DNA from: JAQUBU01 sp036677685
GTDB lineage: Bacteria; Bacillota; Syntrophomonadia; Syntrophomonadales; Syntrophomonadaceae
Direction: 5' to 3'
DNA length: 64,000 nt
Assembly: GCA_036677685.1 (NCBI GenBank)
Contig: JAVBWA010000026.1
Span: 1-64,000, forward strand
Numbering within the stretch: the first letter of the stretch is position 1; each line of letters starts with the position of its first letter. Below are positions 26,701 to 35,381 of the stretch, piece after piece. The position numbers and the translations under genes were made by a program. The notes beneath the pieces are model-generated. The model was not told the DNA's origin. It did not search any database and was given only the letters and a program-made list of their open reading frames with translations.

Positions 26701-27328
26701 TGGTCCCCCCCCAGAATCGGGCTTCATGGGCCAGTTCTTCAATTAAATCATGGGATATGGCGTAAATTCCGCCCAAAGGGTCGCTCACCCGGCAGCCGTA
26801 GAATACTTCCAGGAAAGGTGCGGCCATCATATGGGCAATGCTGTCTATGCCCAAATGCCGGCGCAGACTCCCCAAAACCAGATCATATTGTCCTTGGATG
26901 GGTGTCAACAGGCTCTCCAGCCAGGCACTATCCACACCCGGGCCCCTTTCGCTGGCCATATTGGCGCTAAACAACAGTAAATCGGCTTCCAACTGTTCAC
27001 TTATTTCTATTATGGTCCTTACGCTCATCCCCCGCCCGCTTATGGCGGCCGGCAAGATAAAACTTATCTGGGGATGCTTCAAATCGAGCTTTTGTATGCA
27101 ATCCAGAGTCTCCTGAGCTTTGTGGTCGCCCACGCATAATATTAACTGTCTTCGTCCTATCCAGGATTGCAGGACATTGTCAAGCGACCGCATAACCATG
27201 GTCAGATTCTCTTTTTCGTTATTGAAGGGAATTCCAATAACCAAATCATAATTACTAAATTGGCTAAGCCTCGGGATTATTTTCTTTATTACCTCATCAA
27301 ATTGACTTTCGGTATTAAGATGGGTCAA
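23795..27328 (-). CDS. Glycosyltransferase-like / GH130 fusion protein
   Basis: A very large 1177-residue protein. Residues about 15-330 resemble the GT2/GT81 glucosyl- or mannosyl-glycerate synthase fold (LRRHLGIDS...FYGCRVSDPLGGIYAIS), but where those enzymes have a DxD metal motif (DAD) this has SAN in LLLFSANMAS. Residues about 330-860 are mainly helical and unassigned. Residues 864-1177 are a GH130 beta-propeller: LRRWEGNPILEP, GCEDPRLIRIGER (catalytic Asp region), KDAIIFPEKIN and KIGAGAQPL. GH130 enzymes phosphorolyse or hydrolyse beta-mannosides. The combination with manB/manC suggests mannoside synthesis and turnover. There is no signal peptide, so it is cytoplasmic. Confidence 0.85.
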   Translation of the reverse strand: MTHLNTESQFDEVIKKIIPRLSQFSNYDLVIGIPFNNEKENLTMVMRSLDNVLQSWIGRRQLILCVGDHKAQETLDCIQKLDLKHPQISFILPAAISGRGMSVRTIIEISEQLEADLLLFSANMASERGPGVDSAWLESLLTPIQGQYDLVLGSLRRHLGIDSIAHMMAAPFLEVFYGCRVSDPLGGIYAISHDLIEELAHEARFWGGTIQGYGIDFWLLTRALCWNKRICEVNMGGVINSHSLPTRNRIFHDNAGIIFECLKRDSAIWLQDRLVVKVADIIARSEINHPDFINYPISELLQNFNELNKKYNQFLKKCDHDNEIEKLVNKPVEEFYLSDQLWVSALFCFFLIYSFEEESRENVLCALTALYNGRVASYALEMRAFSKSISFMNEPEKDAIMVGKMDAIRQRLTGRFWLLKPELTRQWLHKREQSKPPIIPLGYMEYVPGKPIVIPKKIVGKDHCIVNTDNIFKDLRKRYESKFNKFITEGLELDSQAKAEVITDRVEKYMQQLEKTLDEIFPGDLHSEQGLRQFIIGLFAMYPQHSMFTIGEDLLREMLIRFPPVNIMIPLAYYKPGDLIKNMDTRDAVTYANLVEGRGYADQNLFWLLDNLKPESLEWVEIKPLFLKEELRPGVLAQGRLSYLNRVTARITVKYLDDDRGGKYPKIRYFLSIVRRLAMAEHYSRLFSLNVLERKNIGYKLRNALLDSQKGDDFSAYTIFENYHHRSLVEKIRYLARLLEEKGSREMARNIDLMADGYGLSQVLENEGFLTCTAWSWASYSFKGGRKIPTPLTTSVESRWFNHDFLESLYEELGYDPEEIMEIVFRLIPAGKGKQNLLDTLLPARPKDVTVVVQETTNEPSKYLRRWEGNPILEPLEGSDWESKYVLNPGALRINDKVYLFYRAVGHDDISHIGLAVTDGYRVLQRLPQPIFSPATPEEKMGCEDPRLIRIGERIFMLYTAYDGNIAQIAAASIGVKEFLEGKYDQWIREGLAFKNIWDKDAIIFPEKINDRYVVYHRIEPSIWATYMKELKFPLKENHAIIIGPRPGRMWDSLKIGAGAQPLKTKYGWLLIYHGVDYNYVYRLGVILVDLSNPEKVIYRSPNPILEPEEDYEIGLSGAWVPNVVFTCGAVSASDKEVLGDNDEILVYYGAADTSIGVATATLADLLPEAFRLNSEV

Positions 27329-27360
27329 ATCCTCAGCCCCTCCTTTATCGAAAACATTCT

Positions 27361-27547
27361 ATAAGCATCGGAAGAAACTGCGAAGCAGTTTCAACAAAAT
27401 TTAATCATTCCCGAAGGGGATCAATATAGGTGGTCCCCTTCGGGGGCAACACACCGCTGCAACGAGGACCGAGATTAGCGCGCACCACTGTTTTGTTAAC
27501 AGAAACCCGACCGTTTAAAAAAGCCGGGGACATATTTTCGCCTCGTT
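27361..27547 (+). repeat. R1 repeat, full copy
   Basis: All modules are present: AAGCATCGGAAG, GAAACTGCGAAGCAGTTTC, ATTCCCGAAGGGGAT, GTCCCCTTCGGGGGC, ACCGCTGCAACGAGG, an internal GTTAACAG...CCGGGG region and a final CGCCTCGTT. It starts 32 bp upstream of the fusion gene's start. Confidence 0.85.
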
Positions 27548-27652
27548 ACATGGTCTTTAAATAATATGCGCATTTTCAGACTTTTATATTAGCAGCAGTT
27601 TTTCGCCATTATAAGATTCTTAGTAATAAAAGTTGAAGTAAAAAAGTGGTTT

Positions 27653-27699
27653 GATAAAAAGAAAAACATCCAAGAATTTTTCAAAGTTCTCGGATGTTT
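27653..27699 (-). terminator. Terminator of pepF
   Basis: AAACATCCAAGAA (27664-27676) pairs with TTCTCGGATGTTT (27687-27699) with one mismatch; the minus strand continues TTTTTCTTTTTAT. Confidence 0.88.
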
Positions 27700-27752
27700 A
27701 TTAATGTATTCTTTATAAACTCTGTATAAGGATGTTTCACCCGGCAAGGCAA

Positions 27753-29555
27753 TTACGAATTTTCCAGCTTCTCCATTTCCTCAACCAGCTTGCCAAAATA
27801 CTGCAGGGCTTTTTCCACAGGTTCCGGGGTGGCAAGATCAACCCCGGCCCTTTTCAGGATATTCAATGGATAATCCGAGCTTCCCGCTTTCAGGAATTCC
27901 AGATAGCGGTCTACGGCCGGCTGGCCCTCCTTCAAAATCTGCTGTTTGATGGCAGTGGCGGCTGAGAAACCGGTTGCATACTTATAAACATAGAAAGCAG
28001 AATAAAAATGAGGTATGCGCGACCATTCCATATCTATTTCCTCATCGAGCACTACTTCGGGGCCGTAATAAAGCTTGTTTAATTCCCGGTATATTTGGTT
28101 TAAGTTCTCCGGAGTCAGCGCTTTCCCGTTTTCCACCTCTTCATGAATTATTTTCTCAAACTCCGCAAACATGGTCTGCCGGTATACAGTCCCCCGGAAT
28201 TGCTCCAGGTAATGGTTGATAAGATATATCTTTTCCTGCTTGTCCGTACAGTTTTTTAACATATGATCGATCAGTAACGATTCGTTTACCGTTGAAGCTA
28301 CTTCAGCCAGAAAGATAGTATACTGGCTGTATACTGAGGGTTGGTGCTTATTGGAATAGTAACTGTGCATGGAATGCCCCATTTCATGGGCAAGGGTAAA
28401 GACATCATCCAGTTTGTTGTCATAGTTCAGCAATACATAAGGATGAGTTTCATAAGAACCCCAGGAGTAAGCACCACTGGTCTTGCCCTCATTTTCATAA
28501 ACATCTATCCAACCGCTGTCCATACCTTCACTCAGCGCAGCTATATACTCCCGGCCCAAGGGCTGAAGTCCCTGAACAACCAGTTCCTTCCCCTGTTTGT
28601 ACGGTATGTCCATTTTATATTCCTTGACCAGAGGGGTGTAAATATCATACATGTGCAGTTCATCAAGATTAAGCATCTTTTTTCGCAGTTTCATATACCG
28701 GTACATGTATTCAAGATTATTATGCACACTGGCAATAAGCTGATCATAAACTTCCTGGGAAACATTGTCCTGGTCCAGTGACGCCTTTAAGGCAGCCGGG
28801 TATTTGCGCACCCGGGCATAGAATATATCGTTTTTTACACTGGAACTCAGCGTAGTCGCCAGGGTGTTTTTCAGTTTGCCATAGGTACTGTATAAAGCTT
28901 TAAAAGTATCGACGCGCACCCGGCGGTCGCTGCTTTCCATAAAACGCCCGTACCGCCCTTTGGTAAGCTCAATCTCCTGTCCATCTTCATCTTTAATAAT
29001 AGGAAATTTGATATCAGCGTTGTTAAGCATTCCGAATATGTTTTTGGAGGCCAGGGACAAATCAGCAGTCATAGCCAGCAAACGCTCTTCTTCCCGGGAA
29101 AGTATATGCTCCTTTTGCCTTATCAACTCATCAAAAAAGTGCCGGTATAACTGGAGTCCTTCATTTTCGTCCATAAAAGCCTTAATGCGTTCTTCCTCTA
29201 TAGCGGTTATTTCAGGAACAATGAATGAGGTGACACTGCCCACCTGGATGCTTAAACCTTCGATCCGGTCAAACAAAGCCTGATAATGGGTATTGGCGTT
29301 ATCCTCATCCCGACGCATTCGTGAATATACATAAAGTTTCTCAATTTTACGGCCCAGTTCATCTGATAAGCGTAAAACTTCCAAAAGCCTGGCTGCGGAA
29401 TCCCCTAATGTTCCCTGGTATTTCTCAATTTCCCCGGTCTGGGATTTTACCTGCTGAAAATCTTTGTCCCATAAATCTTCATTAGCATAGATATCCTCTA
29501 ATTCCCATTTGTATTCACTGGCGATTTCTTCTCGTTTTTTGGTCTGTCCGCTCAC
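27753..29555 (-). CDS. pepF: Oligoendopeptidase F (M3B)
   Basis: A 600-residue M3-family zinc metallopeptidase. The zinc site is in FTLAHEMGHSMHSYY, with the downstream glutamate in FLAEVASTVNESLL. The N-terminal IASEYKWELEDIYANEDLWD matches PepF. It degrades short peptides in the cytoplasm; no signal peptide is seen. Length is typical (about 600). The ATG at 29555 is preceded by GAGGAGG. It is monocistronic with its own terminator. Confidence 0.94.
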   Translation of the reverse strand: MSGQTKKREEIASEYKWELEDIYANEDLWDKDFQQVKSQTGEIEKYQGTLGDSAARLLEVLRLSDELGRKIEKLYVYSRMRRDEDNANTHYQALFDRIEGLSIQVGSVTSFIVPEITAIEEERIKAFMDENEGLQLYRHFFDELIRQKEHILSREEERLLAMTADLSLASKNIFGMLNNADIKFPIIKDEDGQEIELTKGRYGRFMESSDRRVRVDTFKALYSTYGKLKNTLATTLSSSVKNDIFYARVRKYPAALKASLDQDNVSQEVYDQLIASVHNNLEYMYRYMKLRKKMLNLDELHMYDIYTPLVKEYKMDIPYKQGKELVVQGLQPLGREYIAALSEGMDSGWIDVYENEGKTSGAYSWGSYETHPYVLLNYDNKLDDVFTLAHEMGHSMHSYYSNKHQPSVYSQYTIFLAEVASTVNESLLIDHMLKNCTDKQEKIYLINHYLEQFRGTVYRQTMFAEFEKIIHEEVENGKALTPENLNQIYRELNKLYYGPEVVLDEEIDMEWSRIPHFYSAFYVYKYATGFSAATAIKQQILKEGQPAVDRYLEFLKAGSSDYPLNILKRAGVDLATPEPVEKALQYFGKLVEEMEKLENS

Positions 29556-29685
29556 ATTAATCCTCCTCTATTCCAAACCTTTTTATATATCTTACCCTTT
29601 TTGCTTTTAGCATTATTCGCATCAGCATCAACAGTATATTTTCATTCATATTATTTGTTAAGCCAGGCTGCCCTCAGTCAGCTTT

Positions 29686-29862
29686 TTTAAGCATCGGAAG
29701 AAACTGCGGAGCAGTTTCAACACAATTTAATCATTCCCGAAGGGAATCAATATAAGTAGTCCCCGCAGGGGGCAACATACCGGAGTCTGGAGATTTGAAC
29801 CCGCCACCGGTTTTGTTAATAGGAACCGAGCATTTAAAGAATCCGGAAACATCGTCCCGTTA
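29686..29862 (+). repeat. R1 repeat copy touching the nuoN stop
   Basis: TTTAAGCATCGGAAG, GAAACTGCGGAGCAGTTTC, ATTCCCGAAGGGAAT, GTCCCCGCAGGGGGC, a diverged middle (CGGAGTCTGGAG), CCGGTTTTG...CCGGAAAC and a final TCCCGTTAT. The right end overlaps the last bases of nuoN, so the element may have inserted into the gene's end. Confidence 0.8.
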
Positions 29863-31275
29863 TATGAACATCCTAATGGCAGTTTGGGCAAGCCGGGATA
29901 GCGGTTCCGGATATATACCAATCATAATGGTAGCTGCCAGGCAAATCCATAGGGCCAGCTGGTTTTCCAGACCGGGGTTCAAAGGAGCATCCTGCGAACT
30001 TTCCCCGATATACATGATTCGAGTTAAAGATAAATAATAATAAACCGATACCATGCTCATTATCAAGCCGATTAAAGCCAGCCATAAATAACCTGATTGA
30101 ATAGCCCCGGAAAATAAGTAAAACTTGCCGGTAAAACCGGCCAGAGGCGGGATGCCTGCCAGTGACAGCATACATATGGTCATGACCGCCGCCAGCATTG
30201 GCGACCGCCTGCTTAATCCGGCAAAAGCTTCCAATTTGGTGCTGCCGGTGTCGCTTTCAACCGCAGTGGCTACGGCAAAAGCTCCGGTATTGGAAAAAAC
30301 ATAGAGCATAGCATAGAATACTACCCCCTTCAATCCATAATTATTGGCAGCCGCCAATCCCGCCAGAATATATCCGGCCTGGGCGATGCTGGAATAGGCC
30401 AGGAGCCGCTTGACATCAGTCTGAACAATGGCGACAAGGTTGCCCACTATCATAGTCAAGGCCGCAAGCACAGCCATGATTAAAGTCCAGTTAAATAGCG
30501 CCATGGGCAAAGCCAGGATAAATACCCGCAAGAGCACGGCAAAACCAGCCGCTTTGGAACCCACCGCCAGAAAAGCGGTAACCGGGATCGGTGAACCTTC
30601 ATAAATATCCGGCACCCACATATGAAAAGGCACTACCGCAATTTTGAATCCCAATCCCGCCAGTATCATTACAATTCCCGCAATTAAAGCCGGCTCCGGC
30701 CTTAATTGGGCAGCAATTTCACTAATTACCACAGTTCCGGTCAGGGCATAAATCAAACTCATTCCAAAGAGCAGTATAGCCGAGGATACTGCTCCCAGGA
30801 CCAGATATTTCAGCCCCGCTTCTACCGATGGCTGATTTTGAAATAGAAAGGCACTCAAGATATAAAAGCTGATAGTCATCAGTTCCAAACCCACATACAG
30901 GGTTATCAAATCACCCGCCGACACCATGACCATCATGCCCAGGGCAGCGAATATCATCAGACTGATAAACTCGCTGATTCTTCCTTCAAACTTCCTTATA
31001 TACTGTCCTGAACTCAAGAAAACCAGAATAAGCGCCACTAAGAACAGAATTTTAAAATAATTAGCCAGTCCGTCAATTTGATAGACTGCGTTAAAAATGC
31101 TTTGTTCCCGGGGGAAAACAACCACAGCATTAAAAAGGATCAATAGCAGAGCTACAATGCTTATTTTAGCCAGGATATCCTTGGCCCGGGCATTTAAACC
31201 CATACCCAGAACCAGCAGCAGAATTCCTACCAAAGCCAACAGAATTTCAGTTGACAGCCAATTGAAATCCATCAT
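29860..31275 (-). CDS. nuoN: Complex I subunit NuoN
   Basis: A 471-residue proton-translocating antiporter-like subunit with about 14 membrane segments. Conserved motifs include LYVGLELMTISFYILSAF, PFHMWVPDIYEGSP and DVKRLLAYSSIAQAGY. It forms part of the membrane arm of NADH/ferredoxin:quinone oxidoreductase. The start is the ATG at 31275, which overlaps the nuoM stop as ATGA and has AGGGGGG upstream. It is the last nuo gene. Confidence 0.94.
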   Translation of the reverse strand: MMDFNWLSTEILLALVGILLLVLGMGLNARAKDILAKISIVALLLILFNAVVVFPREQSIFNAVYQIDGLANYFKILFLVALILVFLSSGQYIRKFEGRISEFISLMIFAALGMMVMVSAGDLITLYVGLELMTISFYILSAFLFQNQPSVEAGLKYLVLGAVSSAILLFGMSLIYALTGTVVISEIAAQLRPEPALIAGIVMILAGLGFKIAVVPFHMWVPDIYEGSPIPVTAFLAVGSKAAGFAVLLRVFILALPMALFNWTLIMAVLAALTMIVGNLVAIVQTDVKRLLAYSSIAQAGYILAGLAAANNYGLKGVVFYAMLYVFSNTGAFAVATAVESDTGSTKLEAFAGLSRRSPMLAAVMTICMLSLAGIPPLAGFTGKFYLFSGAIQSGYLWLALIGLIMSMVSVYYYLSLTRIMYIGESSQDAPLNPGLENQLALWICLAATIMIGIYPEPLSRLAQTAIRMFI

Positions 31276-32801
31276 AAAATCCCCCCTGTACATAAGGCGG
31301 CCTGAATCTCGTGCAAACCGGTCTGCATTACAATTTGATCCACCCCGCTGTTAATCAAGTTCATTATGTCCAGAGGATACAGTCCGCCCAGAATTATCAC
31401 GCTGCCCAGTACTATCAGAGGCACCAGTTCAGGGCCGTGCAAATCTTGAAGTTCGTCCCATTCTTCGCGCCGGGGGCCAAACAATACATCCCCCAAAGTC
31501 CGCAGGATATACACAGCGGTCAATACTATTCCCAGGACCGCTATTATGGTCAAAGCCCGGTAATTCTTGAACGCCCCGATAAATATGGTGAATTCCCCGA
31601 CAAAATTCACCAGGCCGGGGAGACCCAGCGAAGCCAGGCCGGCCAGCATGAAGCCGGTGGCCAGGCGCGGCATCTGGTGGGCCAAACCTCCAAAGTCGTC
31701 CACATTACGGGTATGGCTTTTCTCATAGAGATTGCCGATCATCGCAAAAAACAGAGCCGCCATAACTCCGTGGGCAAACATCATAATAACCGCTCCGTTC
31801 AGGCTGACCAGATTCAAAGCGGCAATACCGATTAAGACATATCCCATATGACTTACACTGGAATATCCCACTATGTATTTCAAATCTTTCTGGCTGAGAC
31901 ATATCATGGCCGCATAAACAATATTGCCAATGGCCAGAACGGCAATCACCGGTGCTATGAATTTAGCTCCAAAGGGCAGGATATAAATACCGATGCGGAT
32001 AAGCCCGTAACCGCCGATTTTTTTCAAGACCCCGGCATGAATCATACTCACTGCAGTCGGTGCTCCGGCATAACCATCGGGCGACCAGGCATGGAAAGGA
32101 AACATCGATAGCAAAGTACCAAAGCCCAAAGCCATAAAGGCGAAGACCCAAATTTGAAATTTCTGCGGGAAATTCAGCCCGGCTAGTGTTGCCAAATCCA
32201 TACTGGGAACCCCGCTAAGGGTATGGGCTTTTATAAACAGGGCTATTAAACCGGTTAATAGGAAGGCACTGCCCAGCAGCAGGTAAATGGTCAGTTTCAT
32301 ACCGGCATATTCCTTGGTGACCCGTTTGCTGCTTCCCCACATGATAACCAGGAGGTAAATGGGAATTACTACGACTTCGTAAAAAAGAAAAAATATAAAA
32401 AGGTCGGTGGTAAGGAAAGTTCCCATAACCCCGGTTATTAGTAACAACAATAGAATGAAGAATTCCTTGACCCGCTCCGCAACCTGCCAGGATGCATAAA
32501 CTGCACTGAAGCCAATAAGGTTGGTCAAGAGCATCAGCGGAATGCTAATGCCGTCGACTCCCAGGGCATAGCTGACTCCCAAGTCCGTTATCCAGGGGAT
32601 CTGCTCGGTAAACTGCATGCCTCCCAAGAAGCGGTCGTAAGCAATAAAAACCAGTACCGAAAGGATCAGGCTGATGAAAGTGCTGGCCGCCGCAATATAT
32701 TTTATATGCCGTTCATCTTCCCGCGGCATAAAAATAATCATTATGGCCCCGATTACGGGCATAAATAAGGTTAACGATAATACCGGGAAATTGCTCAACA
32801 C
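31272..32801 (-). CDS. nuoM: Complex I subunit NuoM
   Basis: A 509-residue antiporter-like subunit of the membrane arm. Family motifs are FFLFYEVVVIPIYLLV (with the key Glu), MFPFHAWSPDGYAGAP and DLKYIVGYSSVSHMGYVL. It is about 14 membrane segments long, as usual. It is coupled to nuoN by a 4-nt overlap and separated from nuoL by an unusual 373-bp insert. Confidence 0.94.
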   Translation of the reverse strand: MLSNFPVLSLTLFMPVIGAIMIIFMPREDERHIKYIAAASTFISLILSVLVFIAYDRFLGGMQFTEQIPWITDLGVSYALGVDGISIPLMLLTNLIGFSAVYASWQVAERVKEFFILLLLLITGVMGTFLTTDLFIFFLFYEVVVIPIYLLVIMWGSSKRVTKEYAGMKLTIYLLLGSAFLLTGLIALFIKAHTLSGVPSMDLATLAGLNFPQKFQIWVFAFMALGFGTLLSMFPFHAWSPDGYAGAPTAVSMIHAGVLKKIGGYGLIRIGIYILPFGAKFIAPVIAVLAIGNIVYAAMICLSQKDLKYIVGYSSVSHMGYVLIGIAALNLVSLNGAVIMMFAHGVMAALFFAMIGNLYEKSHTRNVDDFGGLAHQMPRLATGFMLAGLASLGLPGLVNFVGEFTIFIGAFKNYRALTIIAVLGIVLTAVYILRTLGDVLFGPRREEWDELQDLHGPELVPLIVLGSVIILGGLYPLDIMNLINSGVDQIVMQTGLHEIQAALCTGGIL

Positions 32802-32869
32802 TGTACCTCCAATGTGGTTTTGTTTCTAATAAAGGCCAAAATAGTAGTTCGATATACATAAATATACCG

Positions 32870-33130
32870 CGTCCAGCATCCTAATAGCGACCAACGGAGC
32901 ATCAGTTGTGCCCGAAGGGCGCTCCGCATGGGAAACACCATCAGCTTGTCTCGCAGTTCAATGGGTACCGGGCAAATTCACATCCTTGTTCAGTTGCCCT
33001 CTCGCGACATCCTTGTCGCTCGCCCCCTTTCACCGGCTCGCCTTCGCTGGGTGTTTTACCCATGCTCCGTCAACGTCCGCTTGCACATTTACGTATCTCT
33101 CACTCAAACCCAGCTGCCCTCTCGTATACC
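32870..33130. repeat. Hairpin-rich insert between nuoL and nuoM (R4)
   Basis: The gap holds a CGGAGC...GCTCCG arm pair around GCCCGAAGGGC (about 32895-32926), a perfect GCGACA-TCCT-TGTCGC hairpin (33004-33019), and a 14-bp near-identical direct repeat CAGTTGCCCTCTCG / CAGCTGCCCTCTCG at 32991 and 33111. No gene fits. Every other nuo spacing here is much shorter, so this looks like an inserted element. Confidence 0.6.
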
Positions 33131-33174
33131 ATTTAGGAATCCTTGAACTAAGCTTTTCAATTCTTAGCAATCAT

Positions 33175-35055
33175 CTATAGTCGTCCTGGCAGACCCAGAT
33201 ATAAGGCAGCGGCAAGGATTACCACAATCCCCCCGAGCATATACAACGCATAGCTCTGAATCTGGCCGTCTTCCGTATAACGCAGGGCTTCCCCGCTTCG
33301 CCCGGTAAAAAAAGCTATATTGTTTACCAGGCGGTTGATTATGTTTATGTCCACCCAGAACAGCCAGGCCGCAGTGGCATCCACCACCCGGGCTACAATC
33401 CAGGCATAGATTTCATCAATATAGTATTTATTGACCAGCAGCTTGTAGAGCCAGGGCACTTTCTCCACCATTACCCGCGGGTCGAGAAGCTTACGCTGGT
33501 AAATCACCCAGGCCAAACCGATTCCAGCCAGGGCCACCAGGGACGAAAAGATCATGGTCAAAATTCCGGGCTCGGCATGCAAAGCCGCCGGAGAATTGAT
33601 ATAATGCCCAAAAGCATAATGCATCAAAGGTGAACCCGGAAAACCGGCGACTACCGACACACCCGCGAGAATAGCCAGGGGTGCGGTCATTATCCAGGGT
33701 GATTCATGGGGATGCCCTTCAGCCTGGCTTGATCCAAAAAAGACCACAAAGACCAGACGAAACATATAAAAAGCGGTCATGAAAGCCACTATCAAACCTA
33801 AAAAGTATAATAAATAATGCCCGCTGCTTAGGGTTCCAGCCAGGATTTCATCTTTGCTCCAGAAGCCCGACAACGGAGGTACACCGCTCAAGGCTAAAGC
33901 CCCAACCACAAATGTTCCAGCCGTAACCGGCATCTTGGACCAGAGATTACCCATTTTAAAAATATCCTGTTCATTGGCCAAGGCATGAATAACACTGCCG
34001 GCGGCCAGGAATAACAGGCTCTTAAAGAAGGCATGGGTCATCAGGTGAAATATGCCGGCACTCATGGCACCGGTGCCCATGGCCATAATCATATAGCCCA
34101 ACTGGCTGAGCGTCGAATAGGCCAGGATGCGCTTGATATCATTTTGCACCAGGGCAATGCTCGCCGCAAATAGCGCGGTAAACCCTCCCACCGCCGCTAT
34201 TATGAGCATTGCTTCAGGTGAAGAACTGAAAATAAAGAAAGCCCGGGCAATGAGATACACGCCGGCCGCAACCATGGTGGCAGCATGAATCAGGGCGCTG
34301 ACTGGAGTTGGTCCTTCCATGGCATCGGGCAGCCAGACATGAAGCGGAAACTGTGCCGATTTTCCGATGGAGCCGCCAAAGAGCAACACGGCCACAAGCA
34401 GCAGCGTAGCCGGATTCCCAAAGCCTGCCAAGGCAGTTGCCAGGCTGCCGTAATTAAGAGTACCGAAAAGCAGCTGCAGGAACAGAATCCCCAAGAGAAA
34501 TGCAAAATCCCCGACCCGGTTGGTAATAAAGGCTTTTTTGGCAGCCTCCTTGGCAGAGTTGCGGCCGAACCAGAAGCCAATCAGGAAATAGGAGCATACC
34601 CCTACCAATTCCCAGAAGATGTACAACTGGCCGAAGTTGTTGGCCAGTACCAGACCCAGCATGGATGCGGCAAAAAGGCTCTGATAGGCATAATAACTGG
34701 CCAAACCGGGTTCATTGTGCATATAGCCCAGCGAATAGATTTGCACCAGCAGGGCCACCACAGTAACCACAATCAGCATTACCGCGGCCAGGGGGTCCAG
34801 GAGCATCCCCATATCAACCTGTAATCCGGGCATATCCAGCCAATGCATGGCAGATTCATAAACCACCCCTTGTTTGGTGGAAAAAACCGCAAAGGCAACG
34901 CCTAAAGCCAGGGAAGCTGATGCTCCAATTCCGGCAATAGACAGATAGGCCGATATTTTAGGCCAGCGGTGAAGGTACAGGCCGATGACCGCAAAGCTCA
35001 GAAACGGCAGCAAGGCTATTAACCAGGCATTTTCAAGCATCCATTTGGCACCCAT
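33175..35055 (-). CDS. nuoL: Complex I subunit NuoL
   Basis: A 626-residue antiporter-like subunit with the long C-terminal extension typical of NuoL (lateral helix). Motifs: LYIFWELVGVCSYFLIGFWF, FPLHVWLPDAMEGPTPVSAL, and DIKRILAYSTLSQLGYMI. It takes part in proton or sodium translocation. Its ATG at 35055 is 17 nt after nuoK, with GAGGTG upstream. Confidence 0.95.
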   Translation of the reverse strand: MGAKWMLENAWLIALLPFLSFAVIGLYLHRWPKISAYLSIAGIGASASLALGVAFAVFSTKQGVVYESAMHWLDMPGLQVDMGMLLDPLAAVMLIVVTVVALLVQIYSLGYMHNEPGLASYYAYQSLFAASMLGLVLANNFGQLYIFWELVGVCSYFLIGFWFGRNSAKEAAKKAFITNRVGDFAFLLGILFLQLLFGTLNYGSLATALAGFGNPATLLLVAVLLFGGSIGKSAQFPLHVWLPDAMEGPTPVSALIHAATMVAAGVYLIARAFFIFSSSPEAMLIIAAVGGFTALFAASIALVQNDIKRILAYSTLSQLGYMIMAMGTGAMSAGIFHLMTHAFFKSLLFLAAGSVIHALANEQDIFKMGNLWSKMPVTAGTFVVGALALSGVPPLSGFWSKDEILAGTLSSGHYLLYFLGLIVAFMTAFYMFRLVFVVFFGSSQAEGHPHESPWIMTAPLAILAGVSVVAGFPGSPLMHYAFGHYINSPAALHAEPGILTMIFSSLVALAGIGLAWVIYQRKLLDPRVMVEKVPWLYKLLVNKYYIDEIYAWIVARVVDATAAWLFWVDINIINRLVNNIAFFTGRSGEALRYTEDGQIQSYALYMLGGIVVILAAALYLGLPGRL

Positions 35056-35072
35056 AATATCAGTATTTCACC

Positions 35073-35381
35073 TCACCATTTCAGAAGATTGAAGTCATTC
35101 AGATTAACCGACTTTTTGTGCCGGTACATGGCTATAATGAGGGCTAATCCCACAGCGACTTCCGCCGCTGCCACCACTATAACAAAAAGGGCAAAAACCT
35201 GTCCGGCCAGCTTGCCCGTATTAACAAATTTCACCACCGCGATAAAATTGATGTTCACCGCATTGAGCATAAGCTCCACCGACATTAGAACTGCGATAAC
35301 ATTGCGCCGCGACAGCACACCATAAACACCGATTCCGAACAGCAGAGCAGCCAGTAATAAATAATGACTGAGTCCGGGCAT
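35073..35381 (-). CDS. nuoK: Complex I subunit NuoK
   Basis: A 102-residue, three-helix subunit. It shows SRRNVIAVLMSVELMLNAVN with the conserved membrane glutamate, and VVAAAEVAVGLALI with the second. The ATG shares its first base with the nuoJ stop codon (TAATG), so translation is coupled. Confidence 0.95.
   Translation of the reverse strand: MPGLSHYLLLAALLFGIGVYGVLSRRNVIAVLMSVELMLNAVNINFIAVVKFVNTGKLAGQVFALFVIVVAAAEVAVGLALIIAMYRHKKSVNLNDFNLLKW

Noticed and set aside
32906..33180. Several overlapping short ORFs in the nuoL-nuoM gap
   Set aside because: Three frames are open because of the hairpin repeats; none has a ribosome site or sensible composition.
34285..34824. 179-codon ORF antisense to nuoL
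   Set aside because: Shadow of a GC-biased coding frame; no ribosome site or family match.
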